NCBI GenBank assembly: GCA_950075865.1
Contig: CATMVA010000006.1
Coordinates: 1 to 64,000 of the forward strand
Length of the DNA stretch: 64,000 nucleotides
Direction of reading: 5' to 3'
Source of the DNA: an uncultured Oscillospiraceae bacterium
Lineage (GTDB): Bacteria; Bacillota; Clostridia; Oscillospirales; Oscillospiraceae
Numbering within the stretch: position 1 is the stretch's first letter; each line of letters opens with the position of its first letter. The position numbers and the translations under genes were made by a program. Of the stretch, positions 52,913-60,947 are shown one piece after another. Below the pieces are notes generated by a model. It made no database searches. It was given only the letters and a program-made list of their open reading frames with translations, and was not told the DNA's origin.

Positions 52913-53665
52913 TCAGTTCACAATCTTATTGGGCGGGTAGCCCACATATTTTTTATAGACCTTGTTGAAGTATTTATAATCGGAAAAGCCCACTAACTCC
53001 GCGATCTCATAGAGCTTCAGCCCCCCTTGCTTCTGGAGCTCCACCGCCCGGGTGATACGGTAATAGTTCAGAAAATCATGGAAGGTATACCCCAACTCGG
53101 CCTTGAATTTGGCGTTCAGGTGAGTGCAGGAAATATTCAGCTTCTGGCTCAGGTCAGTGAGGGAGATCCGCTCGGCGTAATGCTCCTGGATATACCGTAG
53201 CATCTCAGCGGCGTAGCGGTTGGTCAGATTGACCGGATCCAGGTCCGGGGCCAGCGGCATATCAGATGTACGGGGTGTCAGGCTCTCCTGCTGCCGCCGG
53301 GAAACGATCTTTTGGATGGCAGCTTGCAGCACATTGAAGTCCACCGGCTTGAGCAGGTACTCGGCCACCCCCAGGCGGATGGCCTGCTGGGCATAATCGA
53401 ACTCGCCGTAGCCCGAGATGATAATGGCGTCAAAGGGACATAGCTCCAACCCCCGTTTCAGCATCTCCAGCCCGTCCATATCCTGCATCCGCACATCGGT
53501 GACCACGATGTCCGGGCGGAGCTGACCGATCTTCTCCAGTCCCTCCTCCCCGCTGGCGGCCTCTCCGGCCACCACGCAGCCCACCGAGGTCCAGTCCATC
53601 TGAAAGCGAAGCCCCCGGCGGATCAGGTCCTCGTCCTCCACCAATAAGACCTTGCGCATCGTCAC
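52913..53665 (-). CDS. YesN-type response regulator with AraC DNA-binding domain
   Basis: 250 aa. Receiver: acidic pocket VEDEDLIRR, phospho-acceptor Asp in PDIVVTDVRMQDMDG (about 55), Lys in YLLKPVD. The C-terminal AraC domain has two HTHs (LTDLSQKLNISCTHLNAKFK and LYEIAELVGFSDYKYFNKVYKK). ATGA overlap with the kinase gene. Probable targets are the adjacent ABC importer, and perhaps the PTS (see the shared TTTTGAG motif). Confidence 0.92.
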   Translation of the reverse strand: MTMRKVLLVEDEDLIRRGLRFQMDWTSVGCVVAGEAASGEEGLEKIGQLRPDIVVTDVRMQDMDGLEMLKRGLELCPFDAIIISGYGEFDYAQQAIRLGVAEYLLKPVDFNVLQAAIQKIVSRRQQESLTPRTSDMPLAPDLDPVNLTNRYAAEMLRYIQEHYAERISLTDLSQKLNISCTHLNAKFKAELGYTFHDFLNYYRITRAVELQKQGGLKLYEIAELVGFSDYKYFNKVYKKYVGYPPNKIVN

Positions 53666-55362
53666 TCCTCCATTTCACAGGGTATGGTCAGGATGACCCG
53701 GGTCTCCACGCCGGGATCGCTCTCGATCTCCAGGCCATAGCCGGGGCCGTAGAGCAGGGAGGTCACCTTCTGGATGTTGTATAGCCCGATGTGCTTGACA
53801 AAGCCGCTGTCCAGCTCCAGGGAAAAGCTCTCCCGGATGGCAGCGAGCCGCTCGGGGGTGATGCCGGCGCCGTTGTCCCGGACGGTGAAGCACAGGTCCT
53901 CCCCCACTTGCTCTACGGTCACCAAAATCTTCAGGTCCCTTCCCTGCCGGAAGCCATGCTTGATGCTGTTTTCGATGATGGGCTGGAGCAGCAGCTTGGG
54001 GACCTGACACTCCAACAGCTCGTCGGGGATATTCAGCTCGAACTGCAGGCAGTTGTTGTACCGGATCTTCTGGAGCAGAAGGTAGTCGTTGATGTACTCA
54101 ATATCGGTCTCCAGACTCACCTTGCTGTGGCCGTAATTGATGCTGTACCGCATCAGATTAGCGAAGGAGAGGAGCATTTCCGAGGCAGTCTCAGGATTTT
54201 CCCGGATCTGGTAGCGGACGGTCTCCATCACGTTGAACACAAAGTGGGGGTTGAACTGCTCCTCCAGCTGCCGGACCTCCATCTGACGCCGGCGCTCCTG
54301 AAGCTGGTTGTTGTTGCGCACCAACTGCCGGAACTGGGTGTAGAGCTGTTGGTACTCCTCCGAGCACTGGGGGGAGAGCTCGCCGGAGCCATCCTCCCGG
54401 TCTAGGGCCTTTACCACCCGGGTCAGCTCGTCCAGCTCCCGGGCGTTTTTCCGGGCGAAGGTCCGGGTCAGGATGGTGATGATGGCGATCAGCACCAAAA
54501 ACAGCGCGAAAAACAGGATCAGACTGTATCCAACCGCCTTCACCTGGCCCTCCAGGGATGTCAGGGTATAGACCCGGATGCCCTGGGCGGTCACAATCTG
54601 GGTGTACCCGTAATAATACTCCCCGTCCAGCTGAAAAATGCCCGCACTCTCCATGGGCAGAGAATATTTCCCGGAAGGCAGCTTATCCATGGGATCCTCC
54701 TCCGGATCCAGGGTGGTATAAATAATATTGTCATAGGCGTCGGTGATCAGCACATCCTGGGGAAGGCCCCGCAGGCAGCTGCGGAAGCGCTCCTCCCGCA
54801 GGTTGAGAAACAGGTAGCCCAGAGCCTCCCCGTCCTGCCCCGGAACCATCCGACAGAAGGAGTAGACGCAGTTCTGGTCCCCGGTCAAGGGGGCAGCACA
54901 GACAAAGCACAGCATCTGGGCCGGGGCCCGATCCAGCCGGGCGATGGCGCTTTTGACAAAGACCGAGCTCTCGAAAATACTCTGATTTCGCAGATTGAAG
55001 CTGGAACACACCGTCTGTCCAAAGCGGTCGATCAGGGAGAAATAGGGGCGAAAATCCTGCTCGTTGGCAAAGAGGTAGAGAGCCTGGCTCACAAAGGCCC
55101 GGTCGGCGGCGGCGGGCTCGGTGAGAAGGGTTGCCATTTCGGGGAGCTGGGCCAGGTAGCCCATCTCCCGCTCGCAGGCGTCGTACTGGTCCTGCAGGGT
55201 CCGGGAGAGGTTCCGGTTGCTCTCCTGATTGCTCCGCACCACCACCGTGAAGAAGTTCAGGGCAAAGCCCCCCAAGTAGAGAAGCATCACGATGACCAGG
55301 ATCAAAGATACATAGCCGATGAAGGAACGCTGCAGCTGCGCCTGGAATTTTGCCCGGACCAC
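53662..55362 (-). CDS. YesM-type sensor histidine kinase
   Basis: 566 aa, GTG start. TM1 (LILVIVMLLYLGGFALNFF, about 19-37), a ~220-residue extracytoplasmic sensor (dCache-like), TM2 (SLILFFALFLVLIAIITIL, about 280-298), HAMP-like linker, then the His_kinase domain with the phospho-His in EEQFNPHFVFNVMET, and HATPase (DNGAGITPERL). This family typically senses sugars or other nutrients together with an AraC-type regulator. Confidence 0.92.
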   Translation of the reverse strand: MVRAKFQAQLQRSFIGYVSLILVIVMLLYLGGFALNFFTVVVRSNQESNRNLSRTLQDQYDACEREMGYLAQLPEMATLLTEPAAADRAFVSQALYLFANEQDFRPYFSLIDRFGQTVCSSFNLRNQSIFESSVFVKSAIARLDRAPAQMLCFVCAAPLTGDQNCVYSFCRMVPGQDGEALGYLFLNLREERFRSCLRGLPQDVLITDAYDNIIYTTLDPEEDPMDKLPSGKYSLPMESAGIFQLDGEYYYGYTQIVTAQGIRVYTLTSLEGQVKAVGYSLILFFALFLVLIAIITILTRTFARKNARELDELTRVVKALDREDGSGELSPQCSEEYQQLYTQFRQLVRNNNQLQERRRQMEVRQLEEQFNPHFVFNVMETVRYQIRENPETASEMLLSFANLMRYSINYGHSKVSLETDIEYINDYLLLQKIRYNNCLQFELNIPDELLECQVPKLLLQPIIENSIKHGFRQGRDLKILVTVEQVGEDLCFTVRDNGAGITPERLAAIRESFSLELDSGFVKHIGLYNIQKVTSLLYGPGYGLEIESDPGVETRVILTIPCEMEE

Positions 55363-55387
55363 ATCCCCACCCCCAGTCTGATTCTTT

Positions 55388-55440
55388 CCTCAAAAAATTT
55401 CTATATTTGATATTTTATCACATTCCGGGACATTTGACAA
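55388..55440 (-). promoter_or_regulatory. Promoter of the two-component operon, with one TTTTGAGG site
   Basis: Minus strand TTGTCA (55440-55435), 17 bp, TAAAAT (55417-55412) preceded by TGA. A single TTTTGAGG lies in the leader at 55395-55388, the same motif as in the PTS and importer regions. Confidence 0.6.
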
Positions 55441-55456
55441 AGCTCTTTATGATAAG

Positions 55457-55488
55457 CCAAAGGGCGTACCCGTGGGTACGCCCTTTGG
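55457..55488 (-). other. Stem-loop after the permease gene
   Basis: CCAAAGGGCGTACC (55457-55470) pairs with GGTACGCCCTTTGG (55475-55488) around CGTG. No leftward T tract, so it may be an mRNA 3' processing or weak termination structure. Confidence 0.6.
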
Positions 55489-55507
55489 CGGAATATCTTT
55501 GGCTCTC

Positions 55508-57166
55508 TTACACGCTGATATCCTTGCCGCCCGAAACCTTGAAGAAGATGAGCAGGGATACAATGGAGGTCAGGGTCAGGATGGTGGAATAGGCAGCAGC
55601 GTTTCCGAAGTTGCTCCGGATGACCTCGGAATAGATGGCCACCGTCAGGGTGGTGGTCTTGCTGGTGTACAGGATCACCGAGGAGCTCAGCTCGCTGATC
55701 AGGGTGATCCAGCTCATGATGGCCCCCGACAACACGCCGGGAAGCATCATGGGCACCGTGACCCGCAGGAAAGTCTTGAGTTGAGTTGCGCCCAGGCTGA
55801 TGGAGGCCTCCTCGATGCTGGGGCTGATCTGTCCGATGATGGCCGTACTGGACCGGATGGTATAGGGCATACGGCGGATGGACAGGGAGATGATCATGAG
55901 GATGGCTGTGCCGCCCAGCAGGAAAGGCGGGCCGTTGAAGGCGTAAAGGAAAGAGATGCCCAGTACCGAGCCGGGGATGATGTACGGGAACATGGTCAGC
56001 ACGTCCAAGATCCCGGTCAGGGTGTTGCGCTTCCGCACGCTGAGGTAGGAGATCAGGATGCCGCATACCACCACGATAGCGATGGCCTCCAGGCCGAAGA
56101 GATAGGTGTTGCGGATGGCCACCGTGTTGCCCTTGCTGAGGATATTCCGGTAGTTGTCCAAGGTGAACTCCCCGGTAAAGAGGGAGCCGTTGATAGTGCC
56201 GATAAAGGAGGTGATGATGACCGTGATCTGGGGCAGGGCGGCGATCAGGGTCACCAGGTAGACGGTGAGGTAGCTGACCACCTTGCGCCATCCCTTGGCC
56301 TGGACCGCCTCCATGGGCTTTAGGGCCGTCATGGAATAGGTGAATTTCCGGCCCAGGAACTTCTGGATGAAGAAGAACATGAGGGCGATGATGATGACGA
56401 TGATACACATGGTGGCGGCAAAGCCGTCGTTGGTCCCCACCTCGCCCATGAACTGGGTATAGAGCATATTGGGGAAGGTCTTGTAGCCCTCGCCGATGAT
56501 CATGGGGGTGCCGAAGTCGGAGAACACCCGCATAAACACCAGCAGCATGCCGGCCAGAAGGGAGGGCATCACCAGGGGAAAGATGACCTTGGTCACCCGC
56601 TGGAAAGCGTTGCAGCCCAAGCTCTCGGCCGCCTCGTTCAGAGAGTTGTCCAGGTTCTTCATAGCACCCGACACATACATGTAGATCAGCGGGAAGGACT
56701 GGAGGGAGAAGACCAGCACAATGCCGGCGAAGCCGTAGACCCCCCGGAACTTGATCTGGAAGATGGCGTTGATGATCCGGGTGATGAAACCGTTCCGGCC
56801 CAGGAGCTGGATCCAGGCATAGGCCCCGATGAAGGGGGGGGACAGGTAGGAGATGACGATGAGGATATTCAGAAACTCCGAGCCGGGGATCTTAACGCTC
56901 CGGAGCAGGTAGGCCATGGGAACACCAATGAGGCAGGCCACCAGGGTGGAGACCACCGTCACCTTAAAGCTGTTGACCAGGGTGCTCCAGTAATATTTCT
57001 TGGTAAAAAACTTGACGAAGTAGCTCAGGTCGATAGAGCCGTCGGTGATCAGGCTCTTGGCAATGAGCATCCCGATGGGATAGATGACGAAAAGCAGAAA
57101 GGCCGCCAGAAGGAGCAGGGTCAGGACGGTCCACATATTCAGTTTTTTCTCGCCCGCGTACCTCAT
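55508..57166 (-). CDS. ABC importer permease (FbpB/AfuB type, fused halves)
   Basis: 552 aa with about twelve TM helices in two homologous halves, each carrying an EAA loop (LNEAAESLGCNAFQRVTKVIFPLV near 185; IEEASISLGATQLKTFLRVTVPMM near 465). This is the double-length permease of Fe(III)/phosphonate/sugar-phosphate importers. Its start overlaps the ATPase stop by 4 bp. Confidence 0.92.
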   Translation of the reverse strand: MRYAGEKKLNMWTVLTLLLLAAFLLFVIYPIGMLIAKSLITDGSIDLSYFVKFFTKKYYWSTLVNSFKVTVVSTLVACLIGVPMAYLLRSVKIPGSEFLNILIVISYLSPPFIGAYAWIQLLGRNGFITRIINAIFQIKFRGVYGFAGIVLVFSLQSFPLIYMYVSGAMKNLDNSLNEAAESLGCNAFQRVTKVIFPLVMPSLLAGMLLVFMRVFSDFGTPMIIGEGYKTFPNMLYTQFMGEVGTNDGFAATMCIIVIIIALMFFFIQKFLGRKFTYSMTALKPMEAVQAKGWRKVVSYLTVYLVTLIAALPQITVIITSFIGTINGSLFTGEFTLDNYRNILSKGNTVAIRNTYLFGLEAIAIVVVCGILISYLSVRKRNTLTGILDVLTMFPYIIPGSVLGISFLYAFNGPPFLLGGTAILMIISLSIRRMPYTIRSSTAIIGQISPSIEEASISLGATQLKTFLRVTVPMMLPGVLSGAIMSWITLISELSSSVILYTSKTTTLTVAIYSEVIRSNFGNAAAYSTILTLTSIVSLLIFFKVSGGKDISV

Positions 57167-58275
57167 CTTAATTCCTCCCGAATGATCAGGGGGGTCTCTC
57201 CGTCAGCGGAGAACACGTTGATCTTCTTCTCCTTTACGGTGAGCCAGACCTGACTGCCGTTGGGGATGATCTCCCAGATCTCGTCGGAGCTCTGAATCGC
57301 CTCCACCTCCTGACCGCTTTGCAGCTTCAGGAAATAGTGGGTGGCCGTACCCAGAAAGACGCTGCTCTGCACGGTGGCAGGGATCCCGCTGTTGGCGGCG
57401 GTGGACATAACGAACTCCTCAGGCCGAACTGCCGCCATCACCTTCTCTCCCGCCTGGACCGAAGACACCAGATAGGGAATGGGGGTGACATAGCCGCCGT
57501 CCTCCCCGAACTCCAGGCTGGCCTCCTCCCCATTCCGCCGGACAGTGGCGTTCAGGAAGTTGGACAGACCGATGAAGTTGGAGACAAATTGATTCTGGGG
57601 CCGCTGGTAGACTCGGGAGGGGGTGTCGATCTGCTGGATGATGCCGTTGTTCATGACGGCGATCCGGTCGGAGACCGCCAGGGCCTCCTCCTGATCGTGG
57701 GTCACATAGACCGTGGTGATGCCGATCTGCTGCTGAATCCGCTTGATGGCGTTGCGCATCTCCACCCGCAGCTTGGCGTCCAGGTTACTCAAAGGCTCAT
57801 CCATCAGCAGGACCTGGGGCTCAATGACGATGGCCCGGGCCAGGGCCACCCGCTGCTGCTGGCCGCCCGAGAGCTTGGCCGGCATCCGGTCCGCCAGGTG
57901 GTCGATCTTGACCACCTTTAAAATCTCGTCCACCCGGCGCTTGACCTCCTCCTTGGGGACCTTCCGGTTCTTCAGGCCGAAGGCCACGTTGTCAAAAACC
58001 GACATATGAGGGAACACGGCGTAGTTCTGGAACACCATGCCGATATTCCGCTTGTTGGTGGGGATATCGTTGATGACCTGATCGTCGATCTTGAAGGTAC
58101 CGCCTTCGATGGTATTGAAGCCAATGATCATCCGAAGGAGGGTGGTCTTTCCGCAGCCCGAAGGGCCCAGCAGCGTGAAAAACTCTCCCGGCCGAACCTC
58201 CAGAGACAGTCCGTTGATAATGGTATCTTTCCCATACCGTTTTACGGCATTTTCAATGGTGATCGTAGCACCCAT
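57163..58275 (-). CDS. ABC importer ATPase (FbpC/PotA-like)
   Basis: 370 aa from ATG 58275. Walker A LLGPSGCGKTT, Q-loop VFQNYAVFPHM, signature LSGGQQQRVALARA, Walker B VLLMDEPLSNLD, H-loop YVTHDQEEA, then a TOBE C-terminal domain. Encoded between binding protein and permease. Confidence 0.93.
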   Translation of the reverse strand: MGATITIENAVKRYGKDTIINGLSLEVRPGEFFTLLGPSGCGKTTLLRMIIGFNTIEGGTFKIDDQVINDIPTNKRNIGMVFQNYAVFPHMSVFDNVAFGLKNRKVPKEEVKRRVDEILKVVKIDHLADRMPAKLSGGQQQRVALARAIVIEPQVLLMDEPLSNLDAKLRVEMRNAIKRIQQQIGITTVYVTHDQEEALAVSDRIAVMNNGIIQQIDTPSRVYQRPQNQFVSNFIGLSNFLNATVRRNGEEASLEFGEDGGYVTPIPYLVSSVQAGEKVMAAVRPEEFVMSTAANSGIPATVQSSVFLGTATHYFLKLQSGQEVEAIQSSDEIWEIIPNGSQVWLTVKEKKINVFSADGETPLIIREELR

Positions 58276-58366
58276 ATGAGATCTCCCTTTCCATGCAAGA
58301 TTTTCCGCAAAGCCCCTATTCACAGGCGGGCCGTCCCGCCCATGAATACGGGTTTCCCTTGGGGAA

Positions 58367-58400
58367 GGGAGGGCCCGCGACCGGAGTCGCAGGCCCTCCC
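58367..58400 (-). other. Intercistronic stem-loop between binding protein and ATPase genes
   Basis: GGGAGGGCC-x-GCGAC pairs with GTCGC-x-GGCCCTCCC around CGGA. There is no leftward T tract worth the name. Such structures after a binding-protein gene usually raise its mRNA level over the downstream membrane genes. A second small hairpin (GGCGGG/CCCGCC) lies at 58325-58340. Confidence 0.6.
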
Positions 58401-58414
58401 CATCCGGTTCGTTT

Positions 58415-59458
58415 TTAGCCGGCGTTCTCCAGGTACTCGGTGTAACGCTCGGTGATCTGGGACTTGTTGTCGGCCACCCACTCGCCATCGTAGCTCTTCA
58501 GCTCGGTCACATCGGCCCAAGGGGTCAGCACGTCGCTGAGGGTCGCATTGGCACAGAGGGGACGCACTGTGGTGTTCTGGCCCACATAGCTCTGGCAGGC
58601 CTCGCCCAGCATGTAGTCCACGAACTTCTTGGCGTTCTCCATGTGGGGAGCACCCTTGATAATGGACACGCACTGGCCGGACATGAAGGTGCCCTCCTCG
58701 GGGAAGACGACCTTGACGGACACGCCGTCACGGACGTAAGCGGCGGCGGGATCTTCCCAGGTGAGGCCCACGATGTACTCGCCCTCGGCCACGCCCTTAT
58801 AAACCTGGGAGGAGCTGCTCAGGACCACGCCGTCCAGGTTGGCGATGAAGCCCTCGACCCAGTTCCAGGCCGCGTCGGACATGGGATCTCCGTTGCCCAT
58901 GGCGTACAGGCCGGCCACCAGGCAGTTGAAGGCCGAGCTGGAGTTCACGGGGTCGCCGGCGGCGATCTTGCCCTTCAGGGCGGGGTTCAGCAGGTCCGCA
59001 AAGCCGTTGATCTCAATGTCACCGGCCAGGTCGGTGTTCACGATGAACACGGGGGGATCGCAGAAGGCAGGGGCGGAGTATCCGGTGGTGTTCTTGTAGC
59101 CTTCCATCATGCCGGCATCCGAGGAGGAGACATAGTTCTCAAAGTAGTCTACATAGCCCCGAAGCTGCGGGCCGTCAGCCGCCCAGCAGATGTCGCCCTG
59201 GGGGTTGGAGGCCTCGGACTGGACCCGTTTCAGGATCTCGCCGGTGCCGCCGGTGACCACTTCCACCTTGATGCCGGTGTCCTTCTCAAAGTTCTCGATG
59301 ACCGCGTTGTTCAGGCTTTCGCTCCGGGCGGTATAGACCACAAGGGTGTCGCCGCCTTCGTTGCCGCCCTGGGGCTGATTGGGTTCCTTCGGGCCGCATC
59401 CAGCCAGAAGGCCAACGGTCAGGGCAAGGACCGCTGCAAGGGAAATGACCTTTTTCAT
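58415..59458 (-). CDS. ABC importer solute-binding lipoprotein (family 1, FbpA/AfuA-like)
   Basis: 347 aa from ATG 59458. Lipobox VGLLAGC (Cys about 21). Periplasmic-binding fold: TLVVYTARSESLNNAVIENFEKDTGIKVEV at the start of the mature part (split here in strands of ~20), AADGPQL, and VVFPEEGTFMSGQCVSII. The adjacent double tyrosine used by ferric-binding proteins (YY) is absent, so iron is not assured; phosphonate or sugar-phosphate ligands are alternatives. Confidence 0.88.
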   Translation of the reverse strand: MKKVISLAAVLALTVGLLAGCGPKEPNQPQGGNEGGDTLVVYTARSESLNNAVIENFEKDTGIKVEVVTGGTGEILKRVQSEASNPQGDICWAADGPQLRGYVDYFENYVSSSDAGMMEGYKNTTGYSAPAFCDPPVFIVNTDLAGDIEINGFADLLNPALKGKIAAGDPVNSSSAFNCLVAGLYAMGNGDPMSDAAWNWVEGFIANLDGVVLSSSSQVYKGVAEGEYIVGLTWEDPAAAYVRDGVSVKVVFPEEGTFMSGQCVSIIKGAPHMENAKKFVDYMLGEACQSYVGQNTTVRPLCANATLSDVLTPWADVTELKSYDGEWVADNKSQITERYTEYLENAG

Positions 59459-59498
59459 TGTAAAACCTCCTAAAAAATATTGTGGTGCTGACAAGTTT

Positions 59499-59538
59499 AT
59501 TGTACACTTTCAACTACGTTTTGAAAATCCGTCAAAAC
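59499..59538 (-). promoter_or_regulatory. Activator-type promoter and inverted repeat before the binding-protein gene
   Basis: Minus strand -10 TACAAT (59504-59499) with a poor -35 (TTTTCA). An inverted repeat GTTTTGA-7-TCAAAAC (59518-59538) covers the -35 region. The weak -35 and adjoining repeat suit control by an activator such as the neighbouring AraC-type regulator. Confidence 0.5.
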
Positions 59539-59600
59539 ACAACTTTAGTAGTAAAATATAAAACTCCCTTTTTTCCCGGAAAAAGCCGGAAAACGGCAGG

Positions 59601-59640
59601 GTTTTTGAGGGCGTTTTGAGGGCGTTTTCGGGGGTTTTGA
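59601..59640 (+). repeat. Helically phased TTTTGA(G) repeats between importer and psuG
   Basis: G(T)TTTTGA at 59601, 59613 and 59634, and a degenerate GTTTTCG at 59624, at 10-11 bp spacing. They sit about 100 bp upstream of the importer promoter and just upstream of the psuG promoter, so could serve either. Confidence 0.55.
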
Positions 59641-59662
59641 CAGTGAAAAAAGGCCTTTTGGC

Positions 59663-59691
59663 TTGACCGGTCGTATTTGCCATATTATAAT
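59663..59691 (+). promoter_or_regulatory. Promoter of psuG
   Basis: TTGACC (59663-59668), 17 bp, TATAAT (59686-59691). Confidence 0.85.
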
Positions 59692-59767
59692 GATGGAGCC
59701 CCATATCTTCTTTTTTATTTTTTGACTTTGGGACGGTGTCCCGTCCCATATCCGGAGGTAAATCATC

Positions 59768-60685
59768 ATGGAACTGAACAAGTATCTGGACCTGTCCCCA
59801 GAGGTGGCCCAGGCCCTGGCCGCCGGTAAACCTGTAGTGGCCCTGGAGTCCACCATCATCTCCCACGGCATGCCCTATCCCCAGAATGTGGAGACCGCTT
59901 TGGCCGTGGAGGACATCATCCGCCAGAACGGCGCCGTGCCCGCCACCATCTGCATCATCGGCGGGCGGCTGAAGGCGGGCTGCACCAAGGAGGAGATCGA
60001 GTACCTGGGCAAGGCCGGGCCCAAGGTGACCAAGGCCAGCCGCCGGGACCTAGCCATGCTGGTGGCCCGGAATATGGACGGTGCCACCACGGTCACCACC
60101 ACCATGATCATCGCCCACATGGCGGGCATCAAGGTCTTTGCCACCGGCGGTATCGGCGGCGTTCACCGGGGGGCCGAGACCACTATGGACATCTCGGCCG
60201 ACCTGGAGGAACTGGCCCACACCCCCGTGATGGTGGTCTGCGCCGGGGCCAAGTCCATTCTGGACCTGGGCCTCACCCTGGAGTATCTGGAGACCCACGG
60301 GGTGCCCGTCATCGGCTACGGCACCGAGGAGCTGCCCGCCTTCTACACCCGCAAGTCAGGCTTCGGGGTGGACTACCGGGTGGATTCTCCCGAGGAGCTG
60401 GCCAAGTTCTTCAACACCAGCCTGGACCTGGGCATGGGGGCCGGCATCCTGGTGACCAACCCCATCCCCGAGGAGTACTCCATGGATCCCCACGTCATCA
60501 ACAAGGCCATTGAGGAGGCCCTCCGTCAGGCCAAGGCCCAGGGCATCCACGGCAAGGAGACCACCCCCTTCCTGCTGGCCAAGGTGAAGGAGCTCACCGG
60601 CGGAGACAGCCTAGATTCCAATATTCAGCTGGTGTTCAACAACGCCCGGCTGGCCGCCCGCACGGCGGCGGCCATGGTGAGATGA
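59768..60685 (+). CDS. psuG: Pseudouridine-5'-phosphate glycosidase
   Basis: 305 aa. PVVALESTIISHGMPYPQN (catalytic Glu and conserved loop), ATICIIGGRLKAG, VTTTMIIAHMAGIKVFATGGIGG (conserved Lys), NPIPEEYSM. Cleaves pseudouridine 5'-phosphate to uracil and ribose 5-phosphate. The usual partner kinase psuK and a nucleoside permease are not adjacent. Confidence 0.95.
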   Translation: MELNKYLDLSPEVAQALAAGKPVVALESTIISHGMPYPQNVETALAVEDIIRQNGAVPATICIIGGRLKAGCTKEEIEYLGKAGPKVTKASRRDLAMLVARNMDGATTVTTTMIIAHMAGIKVFATGGIGGVHRGAETTMDISADLEELAHTPVMVVCAGAKSILDLGLTLEYLETHGVPVIGYGTEELPAFYTRKSGFGVDYRVDSPEELAKFFNTSLDLGMGAGILVTNPIPEEYSMDPHVINKAIEEALRQAKAQGIHGKETTPFLLAKVKELTGGDSLDSNIQLVFNNARLAARTAAAMVR

Positions 60686-60706
60686 GCTCACCTCTCCATT
60701 GTGAAG

Positions 60707-60741
60707 AACCGCCCCGTGACCGAAGTCACGGGGCGGTTTTG
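60707..60741 (+). terminator. Terminator of psuG
   Basis: AACCGCCCCGTGAC, CGAA loop, GTCACGGGGCGGTT, then TTGTT. Confidence 0.85.
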
Positions 60742-60801
60742 TTATCCCAGAAGGGCGTCGATGAAATCCTGCTTGGTGTGAATGGTGAAGTCAAATGTCA
60801 T
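60742..60801 (-). CDS. 19-codon micro-ORF or gene remnant
   Basis: ATG 60801 with GGGGGAGG upstream, stop TAA 60742-60744. The 19-residue product (MTFDFTIHTKQDFIDALLG) looks like the start of a larger globular protein, cut off by a stop next to the psuG terminator. Either the stump of a deleted gene or a small protein; nothing else is seen in 60802-60947. Confidence 0.35.
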   Translation of the reverse strand: MTFDFTIHTKQDFIDALLG

Positions 60802-60947
60802 GACGGTCCTCCCCCGCTTTCTTCATCGGGCCGCCATACATCTTGCGGTAATTTTTTCGGGTTGCCGGCTCCTCCCTCTGGTATTGCGGCGGGTTTTGTG
60901 CTATGATGCTGAGGTACGATCCAAACTATTGATAAGGGGAGATAAGT

